Notes: generated by a model from the letters alone, not told the origin. Counted from the stretch's first letter, positions 24,283-31,695 are shown. The stretch is DNA of 39,567 bases from Thiotrichaceae bacterium (GCA_011391085.1 JAABRD010000049.1:1-39567), one strand, 5' to 3'. Numbers and translations: made by a program.

Positions 24283-24557
24283 GTTTCTACACTTCTCATC
24301 AGTTGATTTCGGGTCACTTGTATATCTTGTGCAAACGCCAATGCCTCCTCTTCACCCAGGGATGGTAACTGACTAAAGAGTTGGTCAAGTTCAGCCATGG
24401 TCATCGTGGTCGGTGAAGGCGCGGTGGCGGGTAGAATCCGTGCAATCACTTGGTTGCCCGTGGTGACATGAAACGGTATCGCCTGAGAGTTGACTTGATT
24501 TAAGATTTCTCCAAAATGGCGAAGGGCGTAAGCAGTATCAATCATGCGTGGTGACAT
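24273..24557 (-). CDS. VapB/Phd-type antitoxin
   Basis: A 94-residue protein directly upstream of vapC. The N-terminal part (MIDTAYALRHFGEILNQV, then FHVTTGNQVIARILP) has the Phd/YefM DNA-binding pattern. The C-terminal half, with acidic helices (MAELDQLFSQLPSLGEEEALAFAQDI), would cover the toxin. ATG 24557 has AAAGGA about ten bases upstream, favouring it over the internal ATG at 24545. Confidence 0.8.
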   Translation of the reverse strand: MSPRMIDTAYALRHFGEILNQVNSQAIPFHVTTGNQVIARILPATAPSPTTMTMAELDQLFSQLPSLGEEEALAFAQDIQVTRNQLMRSVETWD

Positions 24558-24644
24558 CGACAGGTTTCCTTTGAAGGTTATGGAAGAGGATTTTAATTAT
24601 AGTCAAGTCAAGTGGGCAGGGCAACAGATTTTTCGTTGCACACC

Positions 24645-25259
24645 CTACATACTAACCAAAAATTGTATCATATCATCCGCTTCCTGGCTATCATAAAACT
24701 GTATCATCCGCTGATTAAATTCCAATTTGCGTTTTGCAGGCACATTGATCGCGTCAATCCCATGACTTAATAAAATCCCATTCATCATCAAACGAGACGT
24801 GCGTTTGTTGCCATCATCAAAGAATTGATGCAAGCTACCAAAGAGGAACATGGCAATGCCACGTTCTACTGGGTTAGAGAGGTGGTGAAGATAATCAATG
24901 CCTTGGGCGAACAGAACCTCTAATTGAGAAGCAGGCGGCGGTTTGTGGGTGGTGCCCGCGATATGTACTTCACTGGTACGAAACACGCCCCATTCTAGGG
25001 CCTCCTCAAAAGCCACCAGACGATGCAATTCGCAAAATGTCGGTTTATCTAAAGCAAAGGTACGGTGTTTGACCATCGTTAGCAGGCGTTGCACACTTTT
25101 GGATTGATTCAATACTTGTTGCTGGTCTGCTAATCGATGTCCGCCTACGGTGATACCTTCTAACAGCGTTTGCACTTCTGGAAACGTGAACGGGTTGTCT
25201 TCCAGATAAACGGTATTCCATACATATTCAGGAAAGAGTTTTTGCAGTCTAAAACACAC
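24645..25259 (-). CDS. Fic family protein (possibly 5'-frameshifted)
   Basis: A 204-residue Fic-domain protein; Fic enzymes transfer AMP or related groups from nucleotides to protein hydroxyls. The catalytic motif is HQFFDDGNKR (144-153), close to the canonical HPFx(D/E)GNGR/KR. An N-terminal inhibitory motif of the (S/T)xxxE(G/N) type appears as TVYLED (16-21), with Asp instead of Gly or Asn. The only start in this frame is GTG 25259 with no clear ribosome-binding site. Recognisable family sequence (GFTWHLPVPTLTPTSID) lies upstream without a start codon, so the true N-terminus is probably lost by a one-base change near 25318-25322. Confidence 0.85.
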   Translation of the reverse strand: MCFRLQKLFPEYVWNTVYLEDNPFTFPEVQTLLEGITVGGHRLADQQQVLNQSKSVQRLLTMVKHRTFALDKPTFCELHRLVAFEEALEWGVFRTSEVHIAGTTHKPPPASQLEVLFAQGIDYLHHLSNPVERGIAMFLFGSLHQFFDDGNKRTSRLMMNGILLSHGIDAINVPAKRKLEFNQRMIQFYDSQEADDMIQFLVSM

Positions 25260-25423
25260 CCGGTCAATGCTTGTAGGGGTCAGTGTGGGGACTGGTAAAT
25301 GCCAAGTGAAGCCGAGTGGGGGAGTGAATGAGTCATGGGAGATGAGTCAAGTCAATGAATAATGAATCAATGAATAATAGTTAAGTGGGATGGACAACAG
25401 GTTTCTCGTTGCCCACCTTTACA

Positions 25424-26041
25424 TTAACTCTTCCTACTGGCTAAATACTCAGTTAAGGGGTGTGAGGATTCCTGACAACGTTGTTCTAAAATGGCCTTAT
25501 CTATTAAGACACGGGGTGCCTTCTGACCATTCTGCCGAACCTTTGTGGCTACCACAGTTCGCACATAAGACTTAAATCGTGGGCTTAAATACAATGTGCT
25601 ATGAACAAACAATTTATCTATAGCCTGGTCTAATCCCTTTTGAGTTAACAAACCCGCTTGATACGCCCGTAACAAGATGCCTACACTGCCCATTGGTGTC
25701 AGTCCTAACCATTCCAGGGCTTGTCGTAATGCAAGGTCGTCCACCAATACCCAATCAGGTTTCAACTGTTGCGCTAACGTGAGTATTTCTAAATCCGCTG
25801 GTTGCAACGTAAACTGACTGGGTAAGTGCTTTCTGGTTTCCTCTCGCAGGACAGGTGGAACTGAGTGAACACAGATTTGACTGCTGCTGACCGTCTCTAA
25901 TTGTTCTAACATAACGTGGTGTTGCACTTCTTGAATCACCTGCGTGGGCAAGTGTATGGTGTCAAAGGTGTGAAAGGCAACCCAACTTTGAATTTGCCAC
26001 AAGTGAGTCAGAGGACCCGTATCACAAACAACGTTAATCAT
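25424..26041 (-). CDS. DUF3368 PIN-like toxin
   Basis: A 205-residue protein beginning MINVVCDTGPLTHL, the DUF3368 PIN-like start with Asp7. LQPADLEILTLAQQLKPDWVLVDDLALRQALEWLG carries the conserved E..A and DD motifs, and GSVGILLRAYQAGLL follows. DUF3368 proteins are probable RNase toxins of type II modules. The gene begins 3 bases after the small upstream gene, which would be its antitoxin. It looks complete, with a tail about 40 residues longer than the DUF3368 core. Confidence 0.8.
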   Translation of the reverse strand: MINVVCDTGPLTHLWQIQSWVAFHTFDTIHLPTQVIQEVQHHVMLEQLETVSSSQICVHSVPPVLREETRKHLPSQFTLQPADLEILTLAQQLKPDWVLVDDLALRQALEWLGLTPMGSVGILLRAYQAGLLTQKGLDQAIDKLFVHSTLYLSPRFKSYVRTVVATKVRQNGQKAPRVLIDKAILEQRCQESSHPLTEYLASRKS

Positions 26042-26044
26042 CGC

Positions 26045-26326
26045 TTACCCCAAAGCCTGGTTAATGTCTTGCAACAAAGCCTGTTTAGCATATTCCAACT
26101 CTGTAACCCGTTCTGCACCCAGCAGGTTAATAGCCTCGTGGCGCGGTAAAGTTTCTTCAATAAAGGCTTGTTCGACAGTTTGTTGGTAAAGCAATTGTAG
26201 TCCGAGTAACAGTGCCTTGCCAAATAATTGGGTCTCATCTTGGCCTGTGTGTTGTTTCAGAAAGGTCAAGGTTTGGAAAATTGATATATTGGGGAGACTT
26301 TGAGTCGGTATTGGATTCGTTGGCAT
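26045..26326 (-). CDS. Probable antitoxin partner of DUF3368
   Basis: A 93-residue helical protein (NISIFQTLTFLKQHTGQDETQLFGKALLLGLQLLYQ, then EAINLLGAERVTELEYAKQAL). I do not recognise a named family with certainty; size, position and three-base spacing to the DUF3368 toxin suggest the antitoxin. ATG 26326 is preferred over the TTG at 26350. Confidence 0.6.
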   Translation of the reverse strand: MPTNPIPTQSLPNISIFQTLTFLKQHTGQDETQLFGKALLLGLQLLYQQTVEQAFIEETLPRHEAINLLGAERVTELEYAKQALLQDINQALG

Positions 26327-26481
26327 AGTGATTTTTCCAGTTAAAGTCAAGTAGGGTGGGCGATAGGTTTCTTGTTAGTTTGTAGTTAGTAGCTTGTGGA
26401 GTGGATTTTGCCTTAGTTAGTTTGTTGTTTGTAGCCCACAGAAACTAAGTTTCTTCATTCAACGTCCTATTAAAATAGTGG

Positions 26482-26632
26482 TGGACTAAAGGCTTCAGCC
26501 GGTGAAACGGTGGATTAGAGGCTTCAGCCGGTGGCCGTTCCCGGTGATTTGATGCCGTTCTGCGCCCACCGGCTAAAGCCTCCAGTCCAACGGAACGGAA
26601 CGGTGGAGTGGAGGCTTTAGTCGGCCGGCGGT
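26482..26632. repeat. Four R1 repeat units
   Basis: Units at 26482, 26512, 26569-26588 (inverted) and 26603-26625 are variants of GGACTAGAGGCTTCAGCCGG. Together with the gene fragment after it and the R1 element at 26880, they occupy most of the roughly 770-base gap between the DUF3368 operon and the DUF4124 gene. Confidence 0.85.
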
Positions 26633-26649
26633 GGGCGCCCCGCAATTTG

Positions 26650-26774
26650 AGTGGCTGTCGTTGCCACCACAAGCCAGTTCAATGAGTTCCGCCGTGGTGC
26701 TTGCAATGGTCAATTTCGGGCAGTGGGTAAGGATGTCTTCAGCTTCACGGGGGGGGGTATTTTTGAAAATTCAT
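26650..26774 (-). pseudogene. Duplicated 5' fragment of the DUF4914 gene
   Basis: About 41 codons from ATG 26772-26774 match the start of the DUF4914 gene at 23618 almost base for base (MNFQKY, then REAEDILTHCPKL and so on). One 3-base deletion lies in a G run at about 26750. Similarity continues upstream to about 26850, covering the promoter region of the original gene (compare 23619-23694). After residue 41 the frame runs into R1 repeat sequence. It is a non-functional partial duplication. Confidence 0.85.
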
Positions 26775-26879
26775 TTGGGTTTGTAGTTTAGCTTTGGTGA
26801 AGAATGAAACATTTTAATGTATTATATAGTACAACGAATTTAAAAACAATGGGGAATGGTTTAAATGGAAAATGGAAAC

Positions 26880-26964
26880 CGGACTAGAGGCTTTAGCTGG
26901 TGGAAGGCTACCCCCCTTTTTTCGGTCATGTACCAACCCACCAACAGCGAAAGCCTCTAGTCCG
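26880..26964. repeat. R1 palindromic repeat (long-spaced)
   Basis: CGGACTAGAGGCTTTAGCTGG and GCGAAAGCCTCTAGTCCG are inverted copies separated by about 45 bases. It follows the duplicated DUF4914 upstream region. From 26965 to 27121 I see nothing else. Confidence 0.85.
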
Positions 26965-27121
26965 GCATATCTACGGCGAAAGCCTCAATGCCATTAAGTT
27001 AAGCGCAATGGGTAGGGGGCGTCCTACGCACCACTCAGGCACGGTGGGTCTTTCTGGTCCAGCGGTTCTTTTTTTACTTCAGAGATGACCATTACTTCTG
27101 CAACATTACCTCTTGATTACT

Positions 27122-27771
27122 CTACTTACTACAGAATCGTCCAACATTGGCCTTCAACCGGACAATCCGTTCTCGACGTTTCTCTTCGGTCAGCGGCACC
27201 CATTTGTCGGGCGTGGCTGGGTCTTGGACCAATAAAACAGCAGTTGACTCAGCAAATGCCAAATCTTCGCGAACGTGTTCGCAACGGTCTGTTTTGGCGT
27301 TTGCCCTTGTGGTAGCCTCCTGGTTAGCCTCTTCAGTGCTTCTCGGTTCGGTCACCTGAACATCCTTGCAATAGGCTTGAAGATAAGCTTTTACCAGAAT
27401 AATTTGTTGCTGACGTACCTCTTCTGACAGTACTACAAATTTGCCGGGGTCATCTTTATCTGGCACCACCCACTCCTGCCTGGAGGTGAGATCATTCAGG
27501 AGTTTACTCTTTTCTGCACAACTTTCTGAAGGTTGAGTATTACCATTAGATTTTCCAGCGGGTACTTCTTCTTTACCAGAGGTAGCCGTGGAATTTTCCT
27601 CTTTGTCTTTATCGCCGCCGGAAATGGAGTCACCGTCGTTGCTGACGCACTACCCGGTGGTGGTGTTTGGGTGTATTGAACGTTGCCTTCTTCATCGACC
27701 CATTTGTACATCTCAGCGGGCACGTTAGCAGAAGACAGGCTTAATATTATGGCCAAAAATAGTTGCTTCAT
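27122..27771 (-). pseudogene. DUF4124 exported protein, frameshifted
   Basis: The first 50 codons encode a signal peptide (MKQLFLAIILSLSSANVPA) and a DUF4124 start (MYKWVDEEGNVQYTQTPPPG). At about 27625-27627 the frame changes. The original frame runs on to 27496 with odd basic residues, while the other frame continues as GGDKDKEENSTATSG and without stops to 27122. One base is missing, probably a C in the CTCC run. The second part has two similar modules of about 50 residues, each starting and ending with Cys. They share a DPGKFVVLSEEVR or TPDKWVPLTEEKR core and a KA...YC or KA...FC end. The intact protein would be about 216 residues and periplasmic. Confidence 0.8.
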
Positions 27772-27849
27772 AACTAAATTTCCTTGATGTGTTTTGTGGA
27801 TGGTCGAGGTTTCCTAAACTATGGAAGCTTAGAAAACCGCGTTTAGTCT

Positions 27850-27882
27850 AGGTTTCCTAAATCTTCAAGGTTTAGGAAACCT
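27850..27882. repeat. AGGTTTCCTAAA hairpin
   Basis: AGGTTTCCTAAA and TTTAGGAAACCT pair over a 9-base loop. An imperfect sister hairpin precedes it (about 27807-27838). Both lie upstream of the DUF4124 gene, and their function is unknown. Confidence 0.7.
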
Positions 27883-27997
27883 CGTTTCATGTTGACTATT
27901 TTAATTATATCACAGCTTTTGCATTTTTCAAAGAATAGCGAGTAACACGGGTAGTATTATAGAGGTAATGGTAATCCCTTAGAAAATGGGGAGACGT

Positions 27998-28080
27998 CGG
28001 ACTAGAGGCTTCAGCCGGTGGTGGGTCAACCTGTTGCTAAAACCGTGTGCCAGCCCTCACCGGCTAAAGCCTCTAGTCCG
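27998..28080. repeat. R1 palindromic repeat
   Basis: CGGACTAGAGGCTTCAGCCGG and CCGGCTAAAGCCTCTAGTCCG flank a 43-base centre. This copy has very well preserved ends. Confidence 0.9.
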
Positions 28081-28167
28081 GCGGTTCATCTTAAACATGA
28101 CCTATTTTTATTTAAACAAGATTTAAATTAATTGATAAACCAGATTATAATACACTTGAAAAACTTT

Positions 28168-28188
28168 GACAACGGTTTAACCGTTGTC
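28168..28188. promoter_or_regulatory. Perfect palindrome in LprI-SH3 gene promoter region
   Basis: GACAACGGTT-T-AACCGTTGTC is a perfect inverted repeat with a one-base centre. It sits 38 bases before the ATG and begins inside a TTGACA. TATAAA follows at 28196-28201. The geometry suits an operator or an RNA hairpin in the leader. Confidence 0.5.
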
Positions 28189-28225
28189 ACGGCAATATAA
28201 ATGACATTTTTTAGGAGAATAACCC

Positions 28226-28993
28226 ATGTTTAAATTATCTTATCATACCCACATGACCCTAGTCGCCACGGTCATTTCTATCAGCCCTGCGTTACAGGCC
28301 AGCGATATGGAAGTTGAAGACGCTGCCGGGTTCAATTGTAAAAAGGCGCATTCTCAAGTGGAAAAGATGATTTGCGACAGTTCAGACTTGAGTGGTGCAG
28401 ATGGACGGTTGGGGAAAGTCTATTCCCAATTACAAAAATCGCTACCAGAAGCGGAAAGGGACCAGTTGAAAAAGGAACAACTGGGCTGGTTAAAAAAGCG
28501 GGATGCGTACTTATCAGAAGTGTGTCAAGGCGATGTGGATTGCGCCGTGCGGTTTTATGATGACCGAATCGCGGAATTGGAAACCAAAGAACCACTAGCT
28601 GTCTCTTCTTCTGACACGTCCGAAGATCGCAAGGTTTATGGGGAAGTGATCACGGAGAGTAGCGATTTGAACATTCGTCAAGGAATGGGGACCGACACGG
28701 CCATTGTCAGTAAGGTGAAAAAGGGTACGCGGGTACGCATTTTGGAGACGTTAGGACCGTGGTATAAAGTGCAATTGGAAGATGGCAAAATTGGTTATGC
28801 CAGCAGTGAATTTATCCAAATAGAAGTGCCTGACAGTACCAATTCTTCGGCCTCGACCTCTGAAGAGGTACCACCTCCTGAAGAAGAGGTGTCTTCGGAA
28901 GATTCGGAAGAGAGTACGGCACCTGTCAAGAAACGGGCATTGCGGTCTCCGACAGAGTCTGGGACACCGTTGGAAGATGGGGAGGCGCCGTAA
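28226..28993 (+). CDS. LprI-like (DUF1311) plus SH3b periplasmic protein
   Basis: A 255-residue exported protein with a signal peptide ending near ALQAS. The LprI/DUF1311 domain covers about 36-115. Its Cys pattern is FNCKKAHSQVEKMICDSSDL and then EVCQGDVDCAVRFYDDRI, likely two disulfides; relatives inhibit lysozymes. A bacterial SH3 domain follows (about 138-200: SSDLNIRQGMGTDTAIVSKV, then GPWYKVQLEDGKIGYASSEFI), a fold that often binds peptidoglycan or peptides. The tail is acidic and Ser/Pro-rich. TAGGAG lies eight bases before the ATG. It is monocistronic and ends at a hairpin shared with the convergent toxin genes. Confidence 0.85.
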   Translation: MFKLSYHTHMTLVATVISISPALQASDMEVEDAAGFNCKKAHSQVEKMICDSSDLSGADGRLGKVYSQLQKSLPEAERDQLKKEQLGWLKKRDAYLSEVCQGDVDCAVRFYDDRIAELETKEPLAVSSSDTSEDRKVYGEVITESSDLNIRQGMGTDTAIVSKVKKGTRVRILETLGPWYKVQLEDGKIGYASSEFIQIEVPDSTNSSASTSEEVPPPEEEVSSEDSEESTAPVKKRALRSPTESGTPLEDGEAP

Positions 28994-29004
28994 GTTTTAC
29001 GATT

Positions 29005-29032
29005 GGGGTCCAAAACGTGTTTTGGACTCCCC
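29005..29032. terminator. R4 hairpin between convergent genes
   Basis: GGGGTCCAAAACG pairs with the mirrored TTTTGGACTCCCC. It lies 12 bases after the LprI-SH3 stop and 4 bases from the XRE gene stop, so it can end both transcripts. It also belongs to the dispersed GTCCAAAAC hairpin family. Confidence 0.7.
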
Positions 29033-29035
29033 ATA

Positions 29036-29437
29036 TTAAATTTGGCAGTACCGATTTTCCCTAGTCAAATCCTCCGCTGTCAAATTCAATACGTTAGCTA
29101 TTGCCTTTAAAGTGGTTTGACTACTTTTCCGTTTACTAGCTTCAAGGTCTGCTAAGTAACCACGACTAATGCCAGCCCGTCTAGCCAATTCTTGTTGCGT
29201 GAGTCCACGGTACTTACGCCAAACTTTGATTAAATTGTCACCTTCAATGATACGATGAACAACTTCGGCTGGAACGCTTTCCTCAGTTTCGGCGGCAACG
29301 GCTTCTTCTAACAACTTCAAATCCTCGGTAAAGTCCGTTTCCTCCAAAACTTGTAGATACAGGTCATACGGAATCACCGCCCATTCTGGTTTACCATCTT
29401 TCTGAATAATCTGTATGTTCATCATCATTGTTGCCAT
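29036..29437 (-). CDS. XRE-family HTH antitoxin
   Basis: A 133-residue protein. The N-terminal part (MNIQIIQKDGKPEWAVIPYDLYLQVLE) is common to antitoxins of RelE-type modules. A C-terminal Cro/C1 helix-turn-helix covers about 70-125 (KYRGLTQQELARRAGISRGYL, then TLKAIANVLNL). It lies directly downstream of the RelE toxin, as in HigBA-like toxin-first operons. It would repress the pair and neutralise the toxin. ATG 29437 has no strong ribosome-binding site; nearby Met codons (residues 4-6) are alternatives. Confidence 0.85.
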   Translation of the reverse strand: MATMMMNIQIIQKDGKPEWAVIPYDLYLQVLEETDFTEDLKLLEEAVAAETEESVPAEVVHRIIEGDNLIKVWRKYRGLTQQELARRAGISRGYLADLEASKRKSSQTTLKAIANVLNLTAEDLTRENRYCQI

Positions 29438-29463
29438 TCAGTTAAGTGGGACAAAGGATTGAT

Positions 29464-29727
29464 TTAGGGTTGATAGGCGCCTCCACGAGGGGCAATTTTT
29501 AGAACCACAATGGTTAACACCTGACCATCCATTCGATAGACGACACGCCAGTCTCCAACTCTCAGCCGGTAGTAATTTTTCATCCCTTTCAGGGCCGTGA
29601 CATTGTTGTTTGGTGCGTAGGGGTTATTGGCTAATTGTTCGATTTTTCTCTCGATTAATTTGGCGATGTTGCGAGACATTCTTGCCAAAAGTCTAGTTAC
29701 TGACGTTTTATATTCAACTTTCCACAT
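29464..29727 (-). CDS. RelE/ParE-type toxin
   Basis: An 87-residue RelE-superfamily protein: MWKVEYKTSVTRLLARM at the start, ALKGMKNYYRLRVGDWRVVYRMDGQVLTIVVLKI in the core, then PRGGAYQ. The LKG...YRLRVGDWRVVYRM pattern is diagnostic. It probably cleaves mRNA on ribosomes. It precedes the XRE antitoxin by 26 bases, and the pair looks intact. Confidence 0.88.
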   Translation of the reverse strand: MWKVEYKTSVTRLLARMSRNIAKLIERKIEQLANNPYAPNNNVTALKGMKNYYRLRVGDWRVVYRMDGQVLTIVVLKIAPRGGAYQP

Positions 29728-29747
29728 AAACCCTGACCGGTGAAAGT

Positions 29748-29773
29748 GGAGTCCAAAACGTGTTTTGGACTCC
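29748..29773 (-). terminator. R4 hairpin after globin-TOBE gene 1
   Basis: GGAGTCCAAAACG pairs with the mirrored TTTTGGACTCC. It begins 9 bases past the end of the globin-TOBE gene and lies 20 bases before the relE start, separating the two transcripts. Confidence 0.65.
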
Positions 29774-29782
29774 TCATTTGCA

Positions 29783-30655
29783 CTATTCCGATTCTACGGC
29801 CAACACCACGTTACTGGATTTAAAGATACCGCATAGTTCTTCACCAGGTTGGATACTTAAATCTGCAATCGCTTCCTGGGGGACAATGGCTTTTAAGAAG
29901 TCTCCGCCTTTCAATTCCAACGTGACTTCCGCCGTCAATCGGGCTTGTAACACATGGACAACTTTGCCACATAGACGATTGCCGGCACTGAAGCGCAGTC
30001 CGCAATTGGGTTTGGCTAAGATGAGATGCGGGGCACGAATCAGGATATGGGCTTGTCTGCCTTCGGTTAACCCTAAGCGGCTGATACTATTCAAGGTAAG
30101 TACCGCATGAATCTCATCACCACCTTTGAGGGTGAGAATGACTTCACCTTGATACATACGCGGTTTGACGGAAGTGACGGTGCCGACCAGTTCATTTCGA
30201 ATCGATGTGCGCGTCAAAATGGATTTCAACTGGGTTGGCGGCGGGGGAGGTGTAGAAGGTTTGAGACCTTCGGTCATATAGGGGATGACGCGCTGTTCAA
30301 ACACGTCATTCCAAGCCTGTTGGTAGTCGGCGTTCCATTCGTTGCCGCAATACTGGGCCAATATCTCCACAAAGACGATTTTGAACTTTTCTAAGTCTTC
30401 TGCGGAGAGACGGAATTGGCTATGTCTTTCGCCGAGGCGGACCATTTTGGGGTGAGTGATTTCGGTTTCATCCGATACTCTAGCTAGAAAAGCCATGGTT
30501 TCTAGCATTTTTCCCAGTTGACGGTCCAGCGATTCGGCAAAGAGATGTTTATAGTCAGGATACCGTTCAAAAAACCGGTCATAGAAGGTACGCACGACTT
30601 CTTCATGTTTGCCTGCGAGTTTATCCCAGGTTCTGCCAATGAGTTCTGAGTTCAT
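29783..30655 (-). CDS. Globin-TOBE-TOBE fusion protein, copy 1
   Basis: A 290-residue cytoplasmic protein joining two unrelated ligand-binding modules. Residues 1-130 form a haemoglobin fold: FYDRFFERYPDYKHLFAE with B10 Tyr25 and CD1 Phe39, then LGERHSQFRL with proximal (F8) His78, and YQQAWNDVFEQRVIPYM like the H helix of Vitreoscilla haemoglobin. After a proline linker (about 134-142) come two TOBE/Mop domains. The first is about 150-217 (TSIRNELVGTVTSVKP, then GEVILTLKGGDEIHAVLT). The second is about 222-288 (AGNRLCGKVVHV, AEVTLELKGGDFLKAIVP, FKSSNVVLA). Tandem Mop domains bind molybdate or tungstate. Coupling of oxygen/NO binding with oxyanion binding is inferred. GGAGG lies ten bases before the ATG. 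Confidence 0.88.
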   Translation of the reverse strand: MNSELIGRTWDKLAGKHEEVVRTFYDRFFERYPDYKHLFAESLDRQLGKMLETMAFLARVSDETEITHPKMVRLGERHSQFRLSAEDLEKFKIVFVEILAQYCGNEWNADYQQAWNDVFEQRVIPYMTEGLKPSTPPPPPTQLKSILTRTSIRNELVGTVTSVKPRMYQGEVILTLKGGDEIHAVLTLNSISRLGLTEGRQAHILIRAPHLILAKPNCGLRFSAGNRLCGKVVHVLQARLTAEVTLELKGGDFLKAIVPQEAIADLSIQPGEELCGIFKSSNVVLAVESE

Positions 30656-30698
30656 AATTTTCAATCCTCCATCTTGATTTTTGGTGATATTATTGACT

Positions 30699-30738
30699 CA
30701 TTCTAAAGCGTCAGAACCAGTCTAACGTCTTTAGAGTG
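30699..30738 (-). terminator. Hairpin between the two globin-TOBE genes
   Basis: CATTCTAAAGCGT pairs imperfectly with ACGTCTTTAGAGTG. It sits in the 92-base gap between the paralogues and may attenuate read-through from copy 2 into copy 1. Confidence 0.5.
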
Positions 30739-30747
30739 AGAGGGTTG

Positions 30748-31611
30748 TTATTCTTCGGTGGCCAAGATGACATTGGTGGCTTTAAACACACCACACACGG
30801 CGTCGCCAATTTGAATCCCTAAGTCATCGACGGCTTCTTTAGGGACTACAGTTCTCAGGGTGTCACCGCCTTTGAGTTGCAAGGTGATTTCGCAGGACAG
30901 ACGTGAGGGGTTAAAAGCCACGACGGTGCCACAGAGACAGTTGGCAGCACTGAATTTCAGTTTGGCACCCGCTTTGACGATGATGAGGTGAGACGCCCGA
31001 ATGAGAAGATGGGCTTCACTGCCTTCAGTCAATCCCAGTTTTTTGATACTTTCCAAAGTGAGAATAGCCAGCAGTTGTTCTCCCCCTTTCAGACGCAAGG
31101 TGACTTCACCATGATACATGCGCGGTTTGATGCTAACCACCGTACCTAGCAACTGATTCCTGATGCTGGTGCGCCGGTTGAGGTCCTTCATCGTCTGGGA
31201 CCGCGGGGCGACACTGCCCAGACCTTCGGACATAAATGGGATAATACGATCCTCAAAGGCTTCTGACCAGGCTATCCCACATTCTTCAATCCAGTCTTTG
31301 CCACAGGCCTCTTTGAGAACTTGCAAATAGACTTGTTTGAAGTTTCGCAGGTCTTCGGCCTTCAATTGATAATGACTATGCAATTGACCCAGTTTGGTCA
31401 AACGCGGATGAGTGACTTCGCTGTCCCCAGAGACTCTGGCGACCATAGCGACGGCTTCCACCATTTTGATCATTTCGCGTTCTCGTGACTCCGAGAATAA
31501 GGGCTTGTAGTCAGGGTGTTGTTGAAACAATCGTTCGTAAAACAAATGTACAAATCGATCTTCTTGTTGCGATAATTTGTCCCACGCCTGCCCAATCAGT
31601 TCTGTGTTCAT
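30748..31611 (-). CDS. Globin-TOBE-TOBE fusion protein, copy 2
   Basis: A 287-residue paralogue of the neighbouring gene with the same layout and the same key positions. The globin part has LFYERLFQQHPDYKPLFSE (Tyr25, Phe39), LGQLHSHYQL (His78) and CGIAWSEAFEDRIIPFM. TOBE 1 has TSIRNQLLGTVVSIKP and GEVTLRLKGGEQLLAILT. TOBE 2 has AANCLCGTVVAF, CEITLQLKGGDTLRTVVP and FKATNVILA. The Pro-rich linker of copy 1 is shortened. The two genes arose by tandem duplication. This is the promoter-proximal gene: an inverted repeat lies at 31668-31695 and GGTGG seven bases before the ATG. No modABC or nitrate reductase genes are in the window. Confidence 0.88.
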   Translation of the reverse strand: MNTELIGQAWDKLSQQEDRFVHLFYERLFQQHPDYKPLFSESREREMIKMVEAVAMVARVSGDSEVTHPRLTKLGQLHSHYQLKAEDLRNFKQVYLQVLKEACGKDWIEECGIAWSEAFEDRIIPFMSEGLGSVAPRSQTMKDLNRRTSIRNQLLGTVVSIKPRMYHGEVTLRLKGGEQLLAILTLESIKKLGLTEGSEAHLLIRASHLIIVKAGAKLKFSAANCLCGTVVAFNPSRLSCEITLQLKGGDTLRTVVPKEAVDDLGIQIGDAVCGVFKATNVILATEE

Positions 31612-31667
31612 CAAGTTCCACCGTTAATTGTGATGAATGGTAAAGGGTTCTGTCAGACAAAATCATA

Positions 31668-31695
31668 AAATCATAATAAACGTAAATTATGATTT
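31668..31695 (-). promoter_or_regulatory. Inverted repeat upstream of globin-TOBE operon
   Basis: AAATCATAAT and ATTATGATTT are perfect 10-base arms around an 8-base A/T-rich spacer, 57 bases upstream of the ATG. An extra half site (AAATCAT) overlaps the left side. It is a good candidate operator for a dimeric regulator; it does not match the FNR or ModE consensus that I know. Confidence 0.55.

Noticed and set aside
26445-26672. 75-residue minus-strand ORF
   Set aside because: It is composed of translated R1 repeats and the edge of the DUF4914 fragment.
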